Below are positions 11,095 to 20,085 of a DNA stretch of 45,521 nt, one piece after another. The DNA is from Streptomyces sp. NRRL F-5727. Lineage in GTDB: Bacteria > Actinomycetota > Actinomycetes > Streptomycetales > Streptomycetaceae. The DNA lies in the NCBI RefSeq assembly GCF_000719555.1, contig NZ_JOGX01000051.1:1-45521 (forward strand), written 5' to 3'. A program made the translations under genes and the position numbers. Within the stretch, counting starts at the first letter, position 1. Each line of letters begins with the position of its first letter. The notes beneath the pieces are model-generated. The model did no database searches. It saw only the letters and a list, made by a program, of their open reading frames with translations, and was not told where the DNA came from.

Positions 11095-12594
11095 TCAGCG
11101 GGCGAGGGCGTGGCGTGGGTGGTCGCGGCGGTCGAGCGAGCGGGGCGTGGGGCCGGTGGACCGCAGGCGGCGGGTGCGCCGGGGGCGGCCGTGGTCGGGG
11201 TCGGGGGCGGCGGCGGGCGGGGGTTCGGCGACGGCGTCGGGGCCGGTGGCGCGCAGGCCCGCCCGGTAGAGCCCGTGCAGGACCTTCCGTTCGGCGGCGC
11301 GTTCGAGGGCCTGGCGAAGGGGACCGTCCCGCAGGGTGGCGTCGGGGCCGAGGAGGGTCTCGACGACGACGAGCGCGCCCGCCGTGTCGCCGTGGGCGAG
11401 CCGTTCGCGGACGCCGGCGAGGCCCTCGGGCACGCGGTGGGCCTCGTCGATCGCCCGCAGACACGGCAGCGGCGTCCCGGAGAGGGCGACGAGCAGCGCC
11501 TCGCGGCGGAGTTCGGCCGGGTCGTGGTCGAGCGGCGTGAGGACGCCGCCGACGAGGCCGATGCGGTGCGGGCGCCCCTGGCACTCCACGACCCGCGGCC
11601 CGGACTCCCGCGCCTCCCGGCCGGTGCCGAGACCGCCGCGGTGGCCCGGGACCAGCGCCTCGGCGACGAGCGGGTGCAGGTCGTCGGGGGCGACCAGGCC
11701 GGCCCGGAGCAGCCCCAGGTCGGGCGGGGTCCAGGTCGCCGCGTCGGGCAGTACGGCCGGCCGGCGCTCCGCCCGGTCCCCGCGCGCGGATCCGGGCCGC
11801 CCGCGGCCCGTCGGCGCGGGCTCGGTCCGGACTCCCCCGTCCGGCTCCGGCGTGAGGAGCAGCCGGTGCCGGGCGGCGAGGCGTACGAGGACGGGCCCGG
11901 CGGCCGGCCCGTCGGCGGCGAGCAGCAGACGGGCCTCGGCCGCCCAGCGGTCCACGGCCCAGCCGGGCCCGGGCGGTTCGTCGGGTACGGCAGGGAGGGC
12001 GGGCCTCCGGTCGGCGCCGGACCGCGTGCGGAGCTCCGGGGCGCGGGTGGCGTCCCACAGGTGCCGGTGGAGGTCGAGCCGGAAGCGGGGGCTGGGATGC
12101 GGGTGGGGGTGGGCGGCGGCGGGGTCGTCCGTGTTCCACCGGCGCGGGGGCGCCCCGGCGGGCGGGCCGTCCCAGAGGGCGAGCGAGATCCGCTGTCCGG
12201 CGTCGGCCCAGGCGGGCGCGGTACGGGCCACCAGGTGGACGGGGCGCGCCGGCCGGTCCCCGGGGCCCTGGTGGCCGTCGTAGACGGCCAGGGTGACGGT
12301 GAGTCCGGGGCGGAGCAGTCCGTCCGGGGCGGTCCTCGGCAGGTGCCAGCGGAGCAGGTCGGGGGCGAGGCGGCGGAGGTCGGCACGCACGCGTGCGGCG
12401 AGTTCGGTGCCGTGGGTCCGGGCCAGGGTCCGGGGTGTCAGGTCGAGGTCCACTCCCGCGGCGGCGCAGGCTCCGGCCCAGTCGCCGGCCAGGCGCCGGG
12501 CGGTGGCGGTCTCGATCATGGTGGGCGGGACGGCGTAGGCACGCACGCGCCGCCAGAGGGAAAGGCGGGTGTCCTCCCGCGCGGGTGTCCCCAT
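11095..12594 (-). CDS. Unknown protein upstream of the MoxR-VWA pair (499 aa)
   Basis: I do not recognise a named family. The protein appears soluble, with no signal peptide or membrane segment. It opens with LSLWRRVRAYAVPPTMIE. The centre has PDLGLLRAGLVAPDDLHPLV. The C-terminal third is helical-looking: LREALLV-like text, PLPCLRAIDEAHRVPEGL, and ALVVVETLLGPDATLRDGPL. It ends in a low-complexity basic tail rich in R, P and D. Codon use is typical of its neighbours. Its position just ahead of moxR on the same strand suggests a client or substrate-binding partner of that chaperone, which is inference from context. A GC hairpin separates it from moxR, so co-transcription is not certain. Confidence 0.8.
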   Translation of the reverse strand: MGTPAREDTRLSLWRRVRAYAVPPTMIETATARRLAGDWAGACAAAGVDLDLTPRTLARTHGTELAARVRADLRRLAPDLLRWHLPRTAPDGLLRPGLTVTLAVYDGHQGPGDRPARPVHLVARTAPAWADAGQRISLALWDGPPAGAPPRRWNTDDPAAAHPHPHPSPRFRLDLHRHLWDATRAPELRTRSGADRRPALPAVPDEPPGPGWAVDRWAAEARLLLAADGPAAGPVLVRLAARHRLLLTPEPDGGVRTEPAPTGRGRPGSARGDRAERRPAVLPDAATWTPPDLGLLRAGLVAPDDLHPLVAEALVPGHRGGLGTGREARESGPRVVECQGRPHRIGLVGGVLTPLDHDPAELRREALLVALSGTPLPCLRAIDEAHRVPEGLAGVRERLAHGDTAGALVVVETLLGPDATLRDGPLRQALERAAERKVLHGLYRAGLRATGPDAVAEPPPAAAPDPDHGRPRRTRRLRSTGPTPRSLDRRDHPRHALAR

Positions 12595-12808
12595 CAGGAC
12601 ACACCGTGCGTGGTGAGGACCCCCGATCGGTGTGAGGAGTGAGTGATCATCGCGTGCACGCTAACGCCCCCGGTCCGGGCGGCGCCAGGGGTTTTCCGCT
12701 CCCCTCGACAGCGGTGGAGCGGTTTCACGCGATTTGACGTGATTTCACAGGGATGTCGGAATGGGAAGCGTCGTTCTTCGTCCCCGCCACCGCACGACGG
12801 GAGCCGTC
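12595..12808. promoter_or_regulatory. Divergent promoter region between the 499-aa gene and the GreA-like gene
   Basis: No gene fits in these 214 bases. They are locally less GC-rich around 12720-12760. A TTGACG at 12734-12739 could be a -35 element for the rightward gene, but no convincing -10 follows at the right distance. The arms TCACG (12725-12729) and CGTGA (12738-12742) form a short inverted repeat around it, a possible operator. Confidence 0.35.
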
Positions 12809-13285
12809 ATGACCGCTGGACCCGAGCCCATGAGCGAGGCCGCCCGCTCGGCGCTGAACCGCGAACTGTCCGCGCTGCGCACCGAGCGGGCCAACGTCGC
12901 CGCCACGCTCGGCGACGCCGAGGAACCGGGCGACCGGGCCGATCAGGCCGACGAGTTGAACCGGGCCACGGAGGCGGAGCGGCTGGACGCGCGGATCGAG
13001 GAGATCGAGGGCCGGCTGCGGGAGGCCGCGGCGGCCGGGCCGCCGTCCACCGGGAAGGTCGGCGTGGGCAGCACGGTGAGCGTGCGGTTCGGCGACGGCA
13101 CCGAGTCGACGGTGCACATCGGCGAGCTGGCGGACGCGGCGGACCCGACGCTGGTCACGGCCGCGAGTCCGCTCGGCCGGGCGCTGCTCGGGCACGCCGC
13201 CGGGGACAGCGTGGCGTACGCGACGCCGCTGGGCCGGACCACCGCGGTCGTCCTCTCGGTGGGGTCGCCGGGCGGCGGCTCCTGA
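12809..13285 (+). CDS. GreA/GreB-family elongation factor-like protein
   Basis: A 158-aa protein. The N-terminal half is a likely coiled coil (residues ~8-75, RTERANVAATLGDAEE, then AERLDARIEEIEGRL). The C-terminal half is a GreA/B-type domain: VGVGSTVSVRFGDGTESTVHIGE, then SPLGRALLGHAAGDSVAY. Housekeeping GreA rescues backtracked RNA polymerase by inserting its coiled coil into the secondary channel. The sequence differs from housekeeping GreA, so this is probably a paralogue of uncertain activity. The ATG at 12809 has GGGAG seven bases upstream, which favours it over the ATG at 12761. Its TGA overlaps the proposed start of the following membrane protein. Confidence 0.82.
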   Translation: MTAGPEPMSEAARSALNRELSALRTERANVAATLGDAEEPGDRADQADELNRATEAERLDARIEEIEGRLREAAAAGPPSTGKVGVGSTVSVRFGDGTESTVHIGELADAADPTLVTAASPLGRALLGHAAGDSVAYATPLGRTTAVVLSVGSPGGGS

Positions 13286-14121
13286 CCGGGGCCGCCGACA
13301 CCCGCCCCGGCGCCGACCGGGATCTGGAGGAGGAGCGCCGGGCCGACCGGAAGGGCGGCCCGGGGCACACCGTGCTCCTGGCTCTGGCGCTCGCCGTGCC
13401 GGTGGCCAAGGTCGCGTACACGGTGGGCGGCGGGGACGCGGTGCGGGACGTGTTCATGGGCATGGAGCCGGCGAACTGGCCCGATGTGCTGCTCGGCATG
13501 GTGATCACCGACCCGCTGCTCGGCTCCGTCCTCGCCGTGGTGATCTCCCGGCTCGTCTTCGCCGTCTTCGCGGGGCGCGGTGTCGTCCCCTCCGGCCGGG
13601 GGCGGGCGGCCAGGCTGCGCCGGGCCGGGATCACCGTCCTGAACCCGCTCGCCGTCGGCGTCATCGACGCCTGCCTGTTCGGCCCCTGGTGGGGCCTCGG
13701 CACCGCGCTCGCGGCGTACGCGCTCCGCAAGGGCGTGGTCGTGGAGTACCGGACCGGGCGGCGGCGTCCGCACCACGGGCACGGGGACCGCTCGCACGGC
13801 GTCTCGCACGACCCGGGGTACCGGCCGCCGCCCTGGCTGCGCCGGGCCTCGGCGGCGGAACAGCTGGTGGCCCTGCTCCTCACCGCCGTGGCCCTGCCCG
13901 CGCTGACCTTCGCGTCGGCGCTCGACGGGCAGGCGTGGACCTCGGTCGTGGCCTGCCGGGTCACCGACGGCACCCGCGTCTCGGAGGCGCGGCTGATCGA
14001 GCTGAGCCGCGTGGGCGACGGCGTGGTCGGCTGGAACCTCGACGCGGAGGAGATCTCCAACGGCGTGGGCTGTACCAGTACAGACAGCCGTTACGTACGA
14101 GAGCCCTGGTGGCGGTCCTGA
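13282..14121 (+). CDS. Membrane protein of unknown function, coupled to the GreA-like gene
   Basis: About 279 residues with four hydrophobic stretches: VLLALALAVPVAKVAYTV, VLLGMVITDPLLGSVLAVV, LNPLAVGVIDACLFGPWWGL and QLVALLLTAVALPALTF. A His-rich loop (RRPHHGHGDRSHGVSHD) lies between the third and fourth. I do not recognise the family. The start is uncertain. High GC at third positions extends back to a CTG at 13282 that overlaps the GreA-like stop in CTGA. The first GTG is at about 13372, which would give a shorter protein. Close coupling with the GreA-like gene suggests a joint function, but none can be named. Confidence 0.65.
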   Translation: MTGAADTRPGADRDLEEERRADRKGGPGHTVLLALALAVPVAKVAYTVGGGDAVRDVFMGMEPANWPDVLLGMVITDPLLGSVLAVVISRLVFAVFAGRGVVPSGRGRAARLRRAGITVLNPLAVGVIDACLFGPWWGLGTALAAYALRKGVVVEYRTGRRRPHHGHGDRSHGVSHDPGYRPPPWLRRASAAEQLVALLLTAVALPALTFASALDGQAWTSVVACRVTDGTRVSEARLIELSRVGDGVVGWNLDAEEISNGVGCTSTDSRYVREPWWRS

Positions 14122-14122
14122 C

Positions 14123-14134
14123 CACGCGCGCGTG
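14123..14134. terminator. Palindrome CACGCGCGCGTG between convergent genes
   Basis: A perfect 12-bp palindrome begins one base after the stop of the membrane-protein gene and lies between two genes facing each other. The location fits a bidirectional terminator. It carries the same core as the palindromes at 4299, 11020, 28629, 31557 and 37379. Confidence 0.5.
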
Positions 14135-14170
14135 CGGAGGCGGTCCCGGCTCGGCCCGCGGCTGCGCCGC

Positions 14171-14536
14171 TCACCGCGCCGGCGGGACGAACTCCGACTG
14201 GTCGAGCACCCGCAGCCAGCTGCCGTCGGGCTGGCGCCTGACGACCTGCGCCCTGGCTCCGGTGCCGTCCCTCGGCGGGGTGGAGGTGAGGGCGATGTCG
14301 CCGTTCACCAGGGTGGGCAGCGGCTCCTCCGGTTCGAAGCGGGGACGGCGGGCCAGCACCTTCTCCCACAGGACGCGGATCGCCTCCCGTCCCACCGTCA
14401 CGTCGCCGGGCGGGTAGGCCAGCACGGCGTCCTCGGCGTAGAGCGCGGCGACGCCGGCCGCGTCGCCCGCGTTGGACCGCTCGACGAACAGACGGGTGAT
14501 GTCCTCGGGGCGCATGGCCTTCTCGTACTCCGGCAT
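14171..14536 (-). CDS. NTF2-like (SnoaL/DUF4440-type) protein
   Basis: A 121-aa single-domain protein. The N-terminal helix pattern ITRLFVERSNAGDAAGVAALYAEDAVL, with the aspartate-rich hinge, is typical of the NTF2-like/SnoaL fold; the rest forms the curved beta sheet (GREAIRVLWEKVL, GDIALTSTPP). Members are enzymes such as isomerases, or small-ligand binders. The activity cannot be assigned. The ATG has GGAGGA about eight bases upstream. It is transcribed away from the adjacent LysR gene, which often controls its divergent neighbour. Confidence 0.85.
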   Translation of the reverse strand: MPEYEKAMRPEDITRLFVERSNAGDAAGVAALYAEDAVLAYPPGDVTVGREAIRVLWEKVLARRPRFEPEEPLPTLVNGDIALTSTPPRDGTGARAQVVRRQPDGSWLRVLDQSEFVPPAR

Positions 14537-14596
14537 CGGGGTTCCTCCTCGGGGCGACTTCCTCGTTTCGGCCTCCAGCCTCGCTCCCCCCTGATC

Positions 14597-14631
14597 AGAA
14601 GTCCAACAGATGGTTCTGCTGCCTACTAGAA
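14597..14631. promoter_or_regulatory. Candidate LysR operator in the divergent NTF2-like/LysR gap
   Basis: AGAA (14597-14600), TTCT (14614-14617) and AGAA (14628-14631) alternate in orientation, giving the dyad TTCT-N10-AGAA plus an extra half site. The palindrome CTGATCAG lies at 14591-14598. This spacing fits LysR-type binding to autoregulate and control the divergent NTF2-like gene. The second AGAA overlaps the TAGAAT that could be the -10 box of the LysR gene. Confidence 0.4.
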
Positions 14632-14640
14632 TCTGCAGTC

Positions 14641-15531
14641 ATGGAACTGAGGCAGTTGGAGTACTTCGTCGCGGTCGCCGAGGAGCGGAACTTCACCCGG
14701 GCCGCCGAGCGGGTGCACATCAGCCAGTCCGGCGTCAGCGCGCAGATCCGGCGGCTCGAACACGAGCTGGGCGCCGAGCTGTTCGACCGCTCGGCCCGGA
14801 CGGTGACCCTCACCGTCGCCGGGGAGGCCGCCCTCGCGCACGCGCGCGCGACGCTCGCGTCGGCCGAGGCGGTCGGGCGCGCGGTGGACGAGGTGACGGG
14901 CCTGGTGCGCGGCCGGCTGACCGTCGGAATGGTCGTCGGCTGCACGATCACCCCGCTCTTCGACGCCCTCGCCGCCTTCCGCACGGCCCATCCCGGCGTG
15001 GACGTCCTGCTCCGGGAGGACAACTCCGACCGGCTCGTCGAGTACGTCCGGAACGGCACCGTCGACCTGGCGCTCGTCGGCACCGCCGCCGCGACCCCCG
15101 ACGGCCTGGACGCGCTGACGATCATCAGCGAGCGGCTCGTCGCGGCCGTCCCGCCCGACCACCCCCTGGCCGGCCGGAAACACCTCGCCCTGCGCGAGCT
15201 GACGGCCCACCCGGTCATCTGCATGCCGCGCGGCACGGGCCTGCGGGCGGTACTCGACGAGGCGTCCGCCGCACAGGACCTCCGGCCCGCGATCGCCCTG
15301 GAGGCCGGCGCCGCCGACGCCATCGCCGACCTCGCCGCACGCGGCCTCGGCGTCGCCGTCCTGAGCACCTCCATGGCCGCCGCCCACACCGACCGCCTCA
15401 CCCCCCTCCCCCTCACCGACGTGAACGTCCCGGCCCTCCTCGCCCTCGTCTGGAAACCCACCCCCCACCCGGCCGTCCACGCCTTCCTCCCCCACGCACG
15501 CGAGGCGTTCGGCACGCCCGGCGCTCCTTGA
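14641..15531 (+). CDS. LysR-family transcriptional regulator
   Basis: A 296-aa protein of normal length. The winged helix-turn-helix shows LRQLEYFVAVAEERNFTRAA and ISQSGVSAQIRRLEHELGAE. The effector domain begins near residue 90 with GRLTVGMVVGCTI. It resembles the CynR/CysL-like branch by general look only. The effector is unknown. A TAGAAT lies eight bases before the ATG with no Shine-Dalgarno sequence, so the mRNA may be leaderless. It is divergent from the NTF2-like gene, its probable target. It ends 24 bases from the convergent FAD oxidoreductase gene. Confidence 0.92.
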   Translation: MELRQLEYFVAVAEERNFTRAAERVHISQSGVSAQIRRLEHELGAELFDRSARTVTLTVAGEAALAHARATLASAEAVGRAVDEVTGLVRGRLTVGMVVGCTITPLFDALAAFRTAHPGVDVLLREDNSDRLVEYVRNGTVDLALVGTAAATPDGLDALTIISERLVAAVPPDHPLAGRKHLALRELTAHPVICMPRGTGLRAVLDEASAAQDLRPAIALEAGAADAIADLAARGLGVAVLSTSMAAAHTDRLTPLPLTDVNVPALLALVWKPTPHPAVHAFLPHAREAFGTPGAP

Positions 15532-15555
15532 CGGAAGCCGCCGAAGGGTGACGGT

Positions 15556-17028
15556 CTAGCGCCAGGGCGGGCGGAGGCCCAGGTGGTGGAGGGCTGAGGC
15601 GGCGGCGCCGGCGCCGGACATGCCGTGGGCGCCGGGGCCGGGTGGGGTGGCGGCCGAGCAGAGGTAGACGCCGGGAAGGCCGGTGGCGTAGGGGTCGAGG
15701 GCGGGGCGGGCGCCGAGGACGAGCTGGCGGACGGTCTTGGCACCGGTGAGGATGTCGCCGCCGGCGAAGTTCGGGTTGCCTGCGGCGAAGTCGGCGGGGC
15801 GGGTGATCCGCATGCCGACGATCCGGTCGCGGACACCGGGGGCGAACTGTTCGAGGCGGGCCAGGATCGCGTCGGTCGCGTCGCCGTCGTAACCGTGCGG
15901 CACGTGCGCGTACGTCCACACGGGGTGGACGTCGCCCACGGAGCGGGAGGGGTCGGCGAGGTACTGCTGACCGACGAGGACGAACGGCCGCTCCGGCATC
16001 CGGCCGTCCGTCACGTCCCGCTCGGCGCGGACGACCTCGGCGAGCGGACCGCCCAGGTGGACGGTGCCGGCGCGGCGGGCCGGCTCCGCGCGCCAGGGCA
16101 CGCCGCCCTCGACGGCGAGGTCCACCTTGAAGGCGCCGGGGCCGCGCCGGAAGCGGCGGTACGCGGCGGCCGTCCGGGCCGGCAGCAGGTCGCCGTAGAC
16201 CGCGGCGACCTGCGCCGGGTCGAGGTCCAGGAGGGTGAGGTCGGCGGGCGGCAGCTGTCCGCGGTCGGTGACCCGGACGCCGGTCTCGATCCGGCCGCCG
16301 TGGGCGCGGAGCGCGGCCGCCAGGGCGTCCGTGATGGCCCGGGAGCCGCCCTCGGCGACGGCCCAGCCGGCCGCGTGCCCCGCCGTGAGGATGCCGAGCC
16401 CGATGGCGGAGCTGAGCGGTTCGGTCAGCGGGCGGTACGCGTGGGCCGCGACGCCCGCCCACAGCGCGCGGGCGCCCGGGGTGCGGAAGAGGCGGGCGAG
16501 GGCGGTGGCCGGCAGGACGGTCGGCAGGCCGAAGCGGGCCAGCAGCAGCGGGTGCCCGGGGACGCGCAGCAGCGGGCCCATGACGTCCCCGGAGAGCGCC
16601 TCCCAGCGGCGTACCGAGGGGGCGAGGAGCGCCCGGTAGCGGGCCGCGTCGGCGCCGAGGCCGGCGGCGGTCTCGGTGACCGAGCGGTGCAGGACGGCGG
16701 CGGTGCCGTCGTCGAGGGGGTGGGCGCAGTCGATCTCCGGGAGCCGCCAGTTCAGCCCGTACCGGTCCAGGCGGAGGTGGCGGAGGGCGGGCGAGGCGAC
16801 GGCGAGGGGGTGGACGGCCGAGCAGTGGTCGTGGAGCAGGCCGGGCAGGATCGCCTCGTCGGTGCGGGTGCCGCCGCCGATCTCGTCGGCGGCCTCCAGG
16901 ACGGTGACGTCGACGCCGGCCTCGGCGAGCAGGGCGGCGGCGGCGAGCCCGTTGGGGCCCGCGCCGACGACGACGGCGGTCGGGGTGGTCCCGGTGGGGC
17001 GGGCGGGGCGCGGACGCGTGCTGCTCAT
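15556..17028 (-). CDS. NAD(P)/FAD-dependent oxidoreductase, phytoene-desaturase-like
   Basis: A 490-aa flavoprotein. The N-terminal dinucleotide-binding motif is VVVGAGPNGLAAAALLAEAG, followed by the acidic LEAADEIGGGTRT. The C-terminal FAD site appears in LPGVYLCSAATPPGPGAHGM. The overall layout is that of the CrtI/phytoene dehydrogenase superfamily, but no carotenoid genes are nearby, so the substrate is open. I took the ATG at 17028, where a CAGACT lies exactly six bases upstream and no Shine-Dalgarno sequence is present, suggesting a leaderless mRNA. A start at 17064 is possible. Confidence 0.88.
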   Translation of the reverse strand: MSSTRPRPARPTGTTPTAVVVGAGPNGLAAAALLAEAGVDVTVLEAADEIGGGTRTDEAILPGLLHDHCSAVHPLAVASPALRHLRLDRYGLNWRLPEIDCAHPLDDGTAAVLHRSVTETAAGLGADAARYRALLAPSVRRWEALSGDVMGPLLRVPGHPLLLARFGLPTVLPATALARLFRTPGARALWAGVAAHAYRPLTEPLSSAIGLGILTAGHAAGWAVAEGGSRAITDALAAALRAHGGRIETGVRVTDRGQLPPADLTLLDLDPAQVAAVYGDLLPARTAAAYRRFRRGPGAFKVDLAVEGGVPWRAEPARRAGTVHLGGPLAEVVRAERDVTDGRMPERPFVLVGQQYLADPSRSVGDVHPVWTYAHVPHGYDGDATDAILARLEQFAPGVRDRIVGMRITRPADFAAGNPNFAGGDILTGAKTVRQLVLGARPALDPYATGLPGVYLCSAATPPGPGAHGMSGAGAAASALHHLGLRPPWR

Positions 17029-17097
17029 GGGGCGAGTCTGCCGGGGCGGGCGCCGCGCCCGCACACCGGGGCCCGCGACGGCACGCCGGTCAGCCGC

Positions 17098-17274
17098 TCA
17101 GCCGGTGACGACGAAGACGGCGCGCCGGGCCCGCAGGTGGAGCAGCAGGTCGCCGGGGGTGGCGGGGGTCAGGTGCCGGGGTCCCTGGAGGGGGGCGAAG
17201 GGGTGGAGGTCGCGCGGGCGGGTGCCGCCGACGAGCCGGTCCCAGGCGTCGGAGGCGAGGCCGGCGACACAGGC
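17098..17274 (-). pseudogene. Remnant of a Dyp-type peroxidase gene
   Basis: The 58 residues beginning ACVAGLASDAWDRL and continuing through RPRDLHPFAPLQGPRH and TPATPGDLLLHLRA match the N-terminal part of Dyp-type haem peroxidases. The frame ends at a TGA directly after RRAVFVVTG. No further peroxidase sequence follows, so the haem-binding C-terminal domain is missing. There is no suitable start upstream in frame; the preceding bases are open in another frame, which suggests a frameshift. It is most likely a decayed gene fragment and not a functional product. Confidence 0.6.
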
Positions 17275-17351
17275 GCGAGGGGGTGCCGGGATTGCGCGGA
17301 TCGTCGAAGGCGGCGTCGGGGCGAGACGACACGGCCCCGACGCGCCGGCGG

Positions 17352-19865
17352 TTACGCGGCGGGGGCCGCGTCGGCGGGGGTCCCCTTGCGGACGGTGCAG
17401 TGGAGGGAGTCGTCGACGACGTCCGCGACGATCGTGTCGCCGGGGTCCGCCTCGCCGCTCAGCAGGAGGGAGGCGACCCGGTTGTCGAGCTCCGTCTGGA
17501 TGGTGCGGCGCAGCGGGCGGGCGCCGAACTCCGGCTGGTAGCCGTGGGCGACGAGCAGCTTCGTCGCGGCCTCGGTGACCTCCAGGGTCATGCCCTGGGC
17601 GTGGACGCGGTGCTTGCTGCGGTCGAGGAGGTGCCCGACGATCTCGGTGAGGTCCTTCTCGGTGAGGCTGTGGAAGACGATGATGTCGTCGATGCGGTTG
17701 AGGAACTCGGGCAGGAACCGGCCGCGCAGGTCCTCCGTCAGCTCGTCCTTCAGCTCGGCCGCGTCGCCCTCGTGGGCGAGGATCCGGTGGGCGCCGATGT
17801 TGGACGTCATGATGACCACGCAGTGGCGGAAGTCGACGGTGCGGCCCTGGCCGTCCGTCAGGCGCCCGTCGTCGAGGACCTGCAGGAGGGTGCTGAAGAC
17901 GTCCTGGTGGGCCTTCTCGACCTCGTCGAAGAGGACCACGCTGTACGGCTGGCGGCGGACCTTCTCGGTGAGCTGGCCGGCCTCCTCGTAGCCGACGTAT
18001 CCGGGCGGGGCGCCGACGAGGCGGGCGACGGTGTGCTTCTCCTGGAACTCGCTCATGTCGAAGCGGATCATCCGGTCCTCGTCGCCGAAGAGCAGCTCGG
18101 CGAGGGTCTTGGCGAGTTCCGTCTTGCCGACGCCGGTGGGGCCGAGGAAGAGGAAGGAGCCGACGGGCCGGTCGGGGTCGCCCATGCCGGCGCGGTTGCG
18201 GCGGACGGCCTCGGAGACGGCGGTGACGGCCTCGTCCTGGCCGACGATCCGGGCGTGCATCTCCTCCTCCAGCTTGAGCAGGCGCTCCTTCTCGCTGGTG
18301 GTGAGCTGGGCGACGGGGATGCCGGTGCGGCGGGAGACGATGTCGGCGATGTCGGCGGCGGTGACGGAGACGACCCCCTCGCGGCGTTCCTCGATGCCGG
18401 CGAGCTCGCCCTCGACCTCGGCGATCTCGTCCTTGAGCCGCTTGGCCTTCTCGAACTCCTCGGCGGCGACGGCCTGGTCCTTCTCGCGGCGCAGCTTGGC
18501 GAGCCGGTCCTCGCGGCTGATCACCTCGGTGGAGCGGCCGGCGCTGCGCAGCCGGACCCGGGCGCCGGCCTGGTCCATGAGGTCGATGGCCTTGTCGGGG
18601 AGGAAGCGGTCGCTGATGTACCGGTCGGAGAGTTCGGCGGCCGCGGCGAGGGCGCCGTCGGCGAACCGGACCTGGTGGTGGGCCTCGTACGCGTCCCGGA
18701 GCCCTTCGAGGATCTGGACGGTCTCCTCGACGGTCGGCTCGGGGACGAGGACGGGCTGGAAGCGGCGTTCGAGCGCGGCGTCCTTCTCGATGTACCTGCG
18801 GTACTCGTCGATGGTGGTCGCGCCGACGACGTGCAGCTCGCCGCGGGCGAGGGCGGGCTTCAGCATGTTGCCGGCGTCCATGGAGCCCTCGCCGGTGGCG
18901 CCCGCGCCGACGACGGTGTGGAGCTCGTCGATGAAGAGGACGATCTCGCCCTCGGACTTCTGGACGTCCTCGATGACCTTCTTGAGGCGTTCCTCGAACT
19001 GGCCGCGGTACTGGGCCCCGGCGACCATGCCGGAGAGGTCGAGGGAGACGACCCGCTTGTCCTTGAGGGTGTCGGGGACCTCCCCGGCGACGATCCGCTG
19101 GGCGAGGCCCTCGGCGATGGCGGTCTTGCCGACGCCGGGCTCGCCGATGAGGACGGGGTTGTTCTTGGAGCGGCGGGAGAGGATCTCGATGGTCTGCTCG
19201 ATCTCCTCGGCGCGGCCGACGACCGGGTCGAGCCTCCCGGCCCGCGCCTCCTCGGTGAGGTCGCGGCCGTACTCGTCGAGGGTGGTGGCGGGCTGCTTCG
19301 GTGCGGCGGGCGCCGTGGTGTCGCCGCCGCGCGCGGCCTGGTCGGTCACGCCGCGCAGCTTGGAGACGTCGAGGTCCTCGGCGCGCAGGGAGCGGGAGGC
19401 GCCGGAGTCGGCGTCGCCGAGGAGGGCGCTGAGGATGTGCTCGGGGCCGATGTACGAGACGCCGGCGGCCTGCGAGGTGGCGTGGGCGAGCGCGAGGGTC
19501 CGCTTGGCGGCGGGGGTGAGGCCGGGCTCGGCGGAGGGCTCGGCGGCCTCGTGGGGCAGCACCTTGGCGATCCTGTCGGCGAGTGCGTCCGGGTCGACGC
19601 CGGAGCGGGCGAGCAGCCGCCGGGTGGGCTCGACCTGGGTGGCGGCCCACAGCAGGTGTTCGGTGTCGAGGTCGGTGGTGCCGTCCTCGACGGCCTTGCG
19701 CGTGGCCGTGTTGAGGAGTGCGTGGGAGGACTCGGTGAGGAGCCGGCCGATGGGGACCCGCTGGACGGCCGGCGGCGACGAGGCGGGCGACATGCCGAAG
19801 AAGCGGTTCAGCAGGTCGCCGAAGGGGTCGGAGGGGCCGAAGGAGGAACCGAACGCCATCGACAT
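17352..19865 (-). CDS. HSP100/Clp AAA+ ATPase without a visible ClpP-docking loop
   Basis: An 837-aa, two-ATPase HSP100 protein. An N-terminal stretch with [18 protein letters not shown] precedes a Clp_N double repeat (~40-170). D1 has [18 protein letters not shown] and [15 protein letters not shown] short UVR-like middle segment ([18 protein letters not shown]) resembles ClpC and not the long ClpB coiled coil. D2 has [14 protein letters not shown] and [15 protein letters not shown]. ClpC and ClpX/A carry an [ILV]GF loop after TSN(I/L)GA for ClpP; here the text runs [19 protein letters not shown] with no such loop. This suggests a stand-alone unfoldase. The ATG at 19865 has GGGAG eight bases upstream. 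Confidence 0.92.
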   Translation of the reverse strand: MSMAFGSSFGPSDPFGDLLNRFFGMSPASSPPAVQRVPIGRLLTESSHALLNTATRKAVEDGTTDLDTEHLLWAATQVEPTRRLLARSGVDPDALADRIAKVLPHEAAEPSAEPGLTPAAKRTLALAHATSQAAGVSYIGPEHILSALLGDADSGASRSLRAEDLDVSKLRGVTDQAARGGDTTAPAAPKQPATTLDEYGRDLTEEARAGRLDPVVGRAEEIEQTIEILSRRSKNNPVLIGEPGVGKTAIAEGLAQRIVAGEVPDTLKDKRVVSLDLSGMVAGAQYRGQFEERLKKVIEDVQKSEGEIVLFIDELHTVVGAGATGEGSMDAGNMLKPALARGELHVVGATTIDEYRRYIEKDAALERRFQPVLVPEPTVEETVQILEGLRDAYEAHHQVRFADGALAAAAELSDRYISDRFLPDKAIDLMDQAGARVRLRSAGRSTEVISREDRLAKLRREKDQAVAAEEFEKAKRLKDEIAEVEGELAGIEERREGVVSVTAADIADIVSRRTGIPVAQLTTSEKERLLKLEEEMHARIVGQDEAVTAVSEAVRRNRAGMGDPDRPVGSFLFLGPTGVGKTELAKTLAELLFGDEDRMIRFDMSEFQEKHTVARLVGAPPGYVGYEEAGQLTEKVRRQPYSVVLFDEVEKAHQDVFSTLLQVLDDGRLTDGQGRTVDFRHCVVIMTSNIGAHRILAHEGDAAELKDELTEDLRGRFLPEFLNRIDDIIVFHSLTEKDLTEIVGHLLDRSKHRVHAQGMTLEVTEAATKLLVAHGYQPEFGARPLRRTIQTELDNRVASLLLSGEADPGDTIVADVVDDSLHCTVRKGTPADAAPAA

Positions 19866-20085
19866 GATCAGTGCTCCCGGAGGGCGTGGGGGTGTCACCA
19901 GAGGTCACCCACACTCAAACCCGGCCGCCAGGGGTCCGCAAACGGAACCGGACGGGCTGACGCGGCACCGTGGACGCCGCACGCGTGCGTGGGGTTGACG
20001 GGACGAGCTTCGCACCGGGGGAGGAACGGCACGCCCGCGGACGGCGGTCACCGGGAGCCGCCGGTCCGGGCCTACGATCGGCGGA
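19866..20085. promoter_or_regulatory. Divergent promoter region between the Clp-like gene and the acetyltransferase
   Basis: 220 bases without a gene. A GCACGCGTGC palindrome lies at 19979-19988. A single ACTCAAA (19913-19919) resembles half of a HAIR (HspR) site, but the second half is not visible. The -10-like TACGAT of the rightward acetyltransferase gene is at 20073-20078. Confidence 0.35.

Noticed and set aside
8435..12604. One giant leftward protein across the VWA, MoxR and 499-aa genes
   Set aside because: The long open frame is a by-product of high GC. Its upstream part is basic low-complexity text overlapping two genes with clear motifs.
12734..12756. A full vegetative promoter for the GreA-like gene
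   Set aside because: TTGACG is present but no acceptable -10 hexamer occurs 16-18 bases later.
19913..19919. HspR (HAIR) operator before the Clp-like gene
   Set aside because: Only one ACTCAAA half site is visible; the partner half at the right spacing is missing.
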